DNA from: Pectobacterium sp. A5351
GTDB taxonomy: Bacteria; Pseudomonadota; Gammaproteobacteria; Enterobacterales; Enterobacteriaceae
Reading direction: 5' to 3'
DNA length: 64,000 nucleotides
Assembly: GCF_028335745.1 (NCBI RefSeq)
Contig: NZ_CP116477.1
Coordinates: 2,356,001 to 2,420,000, forward strand
The translations under genes were made by a program, and so were the position numbers. The notes below the pieces were generated by a model. It saw only the letters and a list, made by a program, of their open reading frames with translations. It ran no database searches and was not told where the DNA came from. Below, one piece after another: positions 60,770 through 64,000 of the stretch. Within the stretch, counting starts at the first letter, position 1. Every line of letters starts with the position of its first letter.

Positions 60770-63385
60770 TTAGTCTTGCAGTGCCTTGCTGATCTTCTCG
60801 AACAGATCGCCAGACAGGTTTTCCAGCGTCTTCAGTTGCTCCAGCGCCTGACGCATTTGCGCCTGACGTTTGGCATCATAACGTTTCAGGCGGATCAACG
60901 GTTCGATCACGCGAGCCGCGACCTGCGGATTGCGGGTGTTCAGATCGCTCAGAATCTCCGTCAGGAAGCGATAGCCGCTACCGTCTTCGGCATGGAAAGC
61001 CGACGGATTAGCGGCCGCAAACGCCCCCACCAACGAACGCAGGCGGTTAGGGTTATTCAGGCTGAATGAACGGTGTTGCAACAGTTCACGCACGCGGGTC
61101 AGCACATCGGCTGCCGGGCTGGTGGCTTGCAGCACAAACCATTTATCCATGACCAAACCATCCTGATGCCAGCGGTTATCAAACTGCGTCAGCAATTCAT
61201 CACGCACCGGCAACTGTGCCTCAACCGCCGCCGACAGCGCCGCCAGCGAATCGGTCATGTTATCCGCCTGACGAAACTGCGCCTGTACCAGTTTATCTGC
61301 CAGCGCGTCATCGCTGAATGCCAGATAATGCAGGCAGACGTTGCGCAGCGCGCGTTTACCCATATCCGCATGTTCGATGCGATACTGTGGCGCCTGATTC
61401 GCGTGGTATACCGCCAGCCACTCATCCGCCATCTCTTTCGCCATCGTATGCGTCATGCTGTCGCGTACGGCAGCGATCGCCGTCGGATCGATGATATCAA
61501 ACAGCTCAGCAATCTCGTTTTCGCTCGGCAATGTCAGAATCTGAGAAGCCAGCATCGGATCCAGTTTGTCGTCCAGCAACACGCCACGGAAAGCATCGAC
61601 AAAATGCATCGGCACGGAAAGCGGCTGTTTCTGCTGAAAGCGTGAAACGTTCAGGCGGATATAGTTGGCCAACAAGCTCTGTGCCGCATCCCAACGAGAG
61701 AACGCATTGCTCGCATGACGCATCAGGAACGTCAGTTGTTCATCGCTCCAGGCATAGTTCAGTTTTACTGGCGCAGAAAATTCACGTAATAAAGAAGGAA
61801 TTGGGCGGCAAGGTACCTGATCGAAAATGAACGTCTGTTCGGATTCGGTCACATTGAGTACCGACGCCAGCAGTTGGCCGTCTTTCTGTAACGGAATCAC
61901 CTGCCCTTGCGGATCGTACAGTTCGATATCCAGCGGAATGTGCAGTGGCAGTTTGGGTTGTTTGTCGGCACCGACTGGCGTCGTCTGGCTCACGCTCAGC
62001 AGATATTGTTGTGTCTGCGGATCGTAATCATCACGCACGGTCAGCACCGGCGTGCCAGACTGGCTATACCAACGACGGAACTGGGTAAGATCGACACCGG
62101 AGGCGTCTTCCATCGCCTGCACGAAATCATCACAGGTCGCCGCGCTGCCATCGTGACGTTCAAAATACAGACGAATGCCGGCCTGGAAGCCTTCTTCACC
62201 TAATAAGGTGTGCATCATGCGGATCACTTCCGATCCCTTTTCATAGACCGTCAGCGTATAGAAGTTATTCATCTCGATCACCTGATCGGGACGAATCGGA
62301 TGGGACATCGGGCTGGCATCTTCGGCGAACTGCGCACCGCGCATCACACGTACGTTATCGATACGGTTCACCGGGCGCGACCCCAGGTCAGAGCTGAATT
62401 CCTGATCGCGGAACACCGTCAACCCTTCTTTCAGGCTAAGCTGGAACCAGTCGCGGCAAGTCACGCGGTTACCCGTCCAGTTATGGAAATATTCATGGCC
62501 GATCACCGCTTCAATGTTCAGATAATCTTTATCCGTCGCGGTTTCTGCCTTGGCCAGCACGTATTTAGAGTTGAATACGTTCAGCCCTTTATTCTCCATC
62601 GCCCCCATGTTGAAGAAATCAACGGCGACGATCATATAAATGTCGAGATCGTATTCCAGACCGAAACGCTCTTCGTCCCACTTCATCGCATTTTGTAACG
62701 AGGTCATCGCCCAGCCAGCGCGATCGAGGTTGCCACGGTCAACATACAACTCCAGCGCAACATCACGGCCAGAACGTGTCGTGAAACGATCCTGAAGGAC
62801 ATCAAAATCGCCAGCAACCAGTGCGAACAGGTAAGCTGGTTTCGGGAACGGATCCTGCCACTCAATCCAGTGGCGGCCGCCTTCCAGCTCCCCTTGCGCC
62901 ATGCGGTTGCCGTTAGAGAGTAAATAAGGATAGCGTGCTTTATCCGCCGTAATGCGCGTAGTGAATTTTGCCAGCACATCCGGCCGGTCGAGATAGTAGG
63001 TAATATGACGGAAACCTTCGGCCTCGCACTGCGTACACAGGGCTTCACCGGATTGATATAGCCCTTCCAGCGCGCTGTTAGCGGCGGGATTGATTTCCGT
63101 TTCGATGCTGAGCGTAAAACGCGCAGGTAATTGCGCCAGAATCAGGCCATCGTCCTGCTGCTGATAATGCGTCCACGGCTGCCCATCAACGCTCAGCCCG
63201 ATCAGAACCAGCCCTTCGCCATCCAGCTTCAACGGCGCGCCAGCGTCCCCCTGCAACACCACCTGACTCACGGCTTTTACGCGCGTTTTCTCGGCATGGA
63301 GATCGAAATCCAGTGCAATGTCGGTAATGGTATAATCCGGCGTACGGTAGTCATGGCGATATTTTATTTGCGGCTGTTGATTCAT
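60770..63385 (-). CDS. pepN: Aminopeptidase N
   Basis: An 871-residue M1-family zinc aminopeptidase, one residue longer than E. coli PepN. It completes cytosolic peptide breakdown. The substrate motif GAMEN and the zinc site HEYFHNW with the downstream Glu in LKEGLTVFRDQEF are intact; the C-terminal helical bowl (DUF3458) is complete. The ATG at 63385 (MNQQPQIKYRHDYRTPDYTI) is used; the open frame extends 10 codons further. It is divergent from pncB. Confidence 0.97.
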   Translation of the reverse strand: MNQQPQIKYRHDYRTPDYTITDIALDFDLHAEKTRVKAVSQVVLQGDAGAPLKLDGEGLVLIGLSVDGQPWTHYQQQDDGLILAQLPARFTLSIETEINPAANSALEGLYQSGEALCTQCEAEGFRHITYYLDRPDVLAKFTTRITADKARYPYLLSNGNRMAQGELEGGRHWIEWQDPFPKPAYLFALVAGDFDVLQDRFTTRSGRDVALELYVDRGNLDRAGWAMTSLQNAMKWDEERFGLEYDLDIYMIVAVDFFNMGAMENKGLNVFNSKYVLAKAETATDKDYLNIEAVIGHEYFHNWTGNRVTCRDWFQLSLKEGLTVFRDQEFSSDLGSRPVNRIDNVRVMRGAQFAEDASPMSHPIRPDQVIEMNNFYTLTVYEKGSEVIRMMHTLLGEEGFQAGIRLYFERHDGSAATCDDFVQAMEDASGVDLTQFRRWYSQSGTPVLTVRDDYDPQTQQYLLSVSQTTPVGADKQPKLPLHIPLDIELYDPQGQVIPLQKDGQLLASVLNVTESEQTFIFDQVPCRPIPSLLREFSAPVKLNYAWSDEQLTFLMRHASNAFSRWDAAQSLLANYIRLNVSRFQQKQPLSVPMHFVDAFRGVLLDDKLDPMLASQILTLPSENEIAELFDIIDPTAIAAVRDSMTHTMAKEMADEWLAVYHANQAPQYRIEHADMGKRALRNVCLHYLAFSDDALADKLVQAQFRQADNMTDSLAALSAAVEAQLPVRDELLTQFDNRWHQDGLVMDKWFVLQATSPAADVLTRVRELLQHRSFSLNNPNRLRSLVGAFAAANPSAFHAEDGSGYRFLTEILSDLNTRNPQVAARVIEPLIRLKRYDAKRQAQMRQALEQLKTLENLSGDLFEKISKALQD

Positions 63386-63608
63386 ATAAAGTTTCCACCT
63401 CGTCATAAGCATCAAAGATCAAGTCTAAGCCTGTTATCTTAATGTTACCACGACAAAATAATGAGGATAATCATCGTACCGTGGTTCGTGCCCGCACGTC
63501 TCGCTATGTTGTCGTAATGTAATAAACGGATAATCAAGGTATACTGGCCGGACATTGCTGATTGTCCCGATGGTGGATAGGCATCTTACGAGGATGCTGT
63601 AACGCATT

Positions 63609-64000
63609 ATGACTTTGCACACTTCCCCGATTCTACACGCATTGCTGGATACCGACGCCTACAAGCTGCACATGCAACAGGCGGTGTATCATCACTATTA
63701 TGATGTTGACGTTGCAGCTGAATTTCGCTGCCGCGGTGATGAGTTATTAGGCGTTTACGCCGACGAAATAGCCCATCAGGTCGATCTGATGCGCTTCTTG
63801 TCATTAAGTGATGACGAGTTTGCCTATCTTTCTTCTCTGCCGTTCTTTAAGCCGGATTACCTGCACTGGCTGCGAGGCTTTCGTTTCAATCCCCAGCAGG
63901 TTTCTATCAAGAATAACGCTGGCAAGCTGGATATCCGCATCACCGGACCGTGGCGTGAAGTGATTTTGTGGGAAGTTCCCCTGTTGGCGGTCATCAGTGA
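63609..64000 (+). CDS. pncB: Nicotinate phosphoribosyltransferase, N-terminal part
   Basis: The first 130 residues of PncB, running off the right edge. The family N-terminus [15 protein letters not shown] and the block [20 protein letters not shown] are present, up to [11 protein letters not shown]. The enzyme makes nicotinate mononucleotide from nicotinate and PRPP with ATP, in NAD salvage. ATG at 63609. It is divergent from pepN, as in E. coli. Confidence 0.95.
   Translation, partial: MTLHTSPILHALLDTDAYKLHMQQAVYHHYYDVDVAAEFRCRGDELLGVYADEIAHQVDLMRFLSLSDDEFAYLSSLPFFKPDYLHWLRGFRFNPQQVSIKNNAGKLDIRITGPWREVILWEVPLLAVIS

Overview
The window is chromosomal DNA of a plant-associated enterobacterium, most likely Pectobacterium (the former Erwinia carotovora group). 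This is an inference. It rests on long stretches of gene order shared with E. coli (ruvCAB-yebC-nudB-aspS, cmoAB, rimJ-yceH, mdtH-grxB, pqiABC-uup-rlmKL, zapC-pyrD-pepN-pncB), on ERIC repeats, and on a zwf-eda pair with no edd between them. Most proteins are near full-length orthologues of E. coli proteins.

Layout. 1-2300 is a mobile-DNA scar: two IS3-family transposase remnants, an orphan AT-rich RpiR-type regulator and the C-terminal half of a lambda-type integrase that runs up to the sRNA gene sdsR. 2300-8100 holds sdsR, yebY, ftnA, holE, a 36-codon basic ORF, ptrB and purT. 8100-13700 is a central-carbon block (eda, zwf, hexR, pykA) with a perfect HexR operator before zwf. 13700-24500 holds envelope genes (lpxM, mepM), the Zur-controlled zinc importer znuA/znuCB, the Holliday-junction genes ruvCAB, then yebC, nudB and aspS. 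24900-33750 holds an EAL-HDOD signalling protein, yecE, yecN, the tRNA wobble-modification pair cmoAB, cutC, yecM, a small membrane ORF and argS.

33800-38450 is the one clear accessory island. It is AT-rich and carries a tight three-gene operon on the minus strand: two paralogous proteins that look like divergent Dit1/PvcA (isocyanide synthase) family members, followed by an MFS exporter. A 12-bp inverted repeat resembling Tn5/IS50 outer ends sits at its argS side. This is the best candidate for an undescribed system, probably synthesis and export of an amino-acid-derived small molecule.

38450-64000 returns to core genes: murJ, a frameshifted and truncated yceM, yceH, rimJ, mdtH, grxB, yceB, ycdY-ycdX, tRNA-Ser(GGA), a Cache-domain chemoreceptor, rmf, pqiABC, uup, rlmKL, ycbX, zapC, pyrD, pepN and the start of pncB, which is cut by the window end. 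ERIC elements, complete or decayed, fill many intergenic gaps, and one carries an internal insertion of about 76 bp. No CRISPR array or rRNA was seen.
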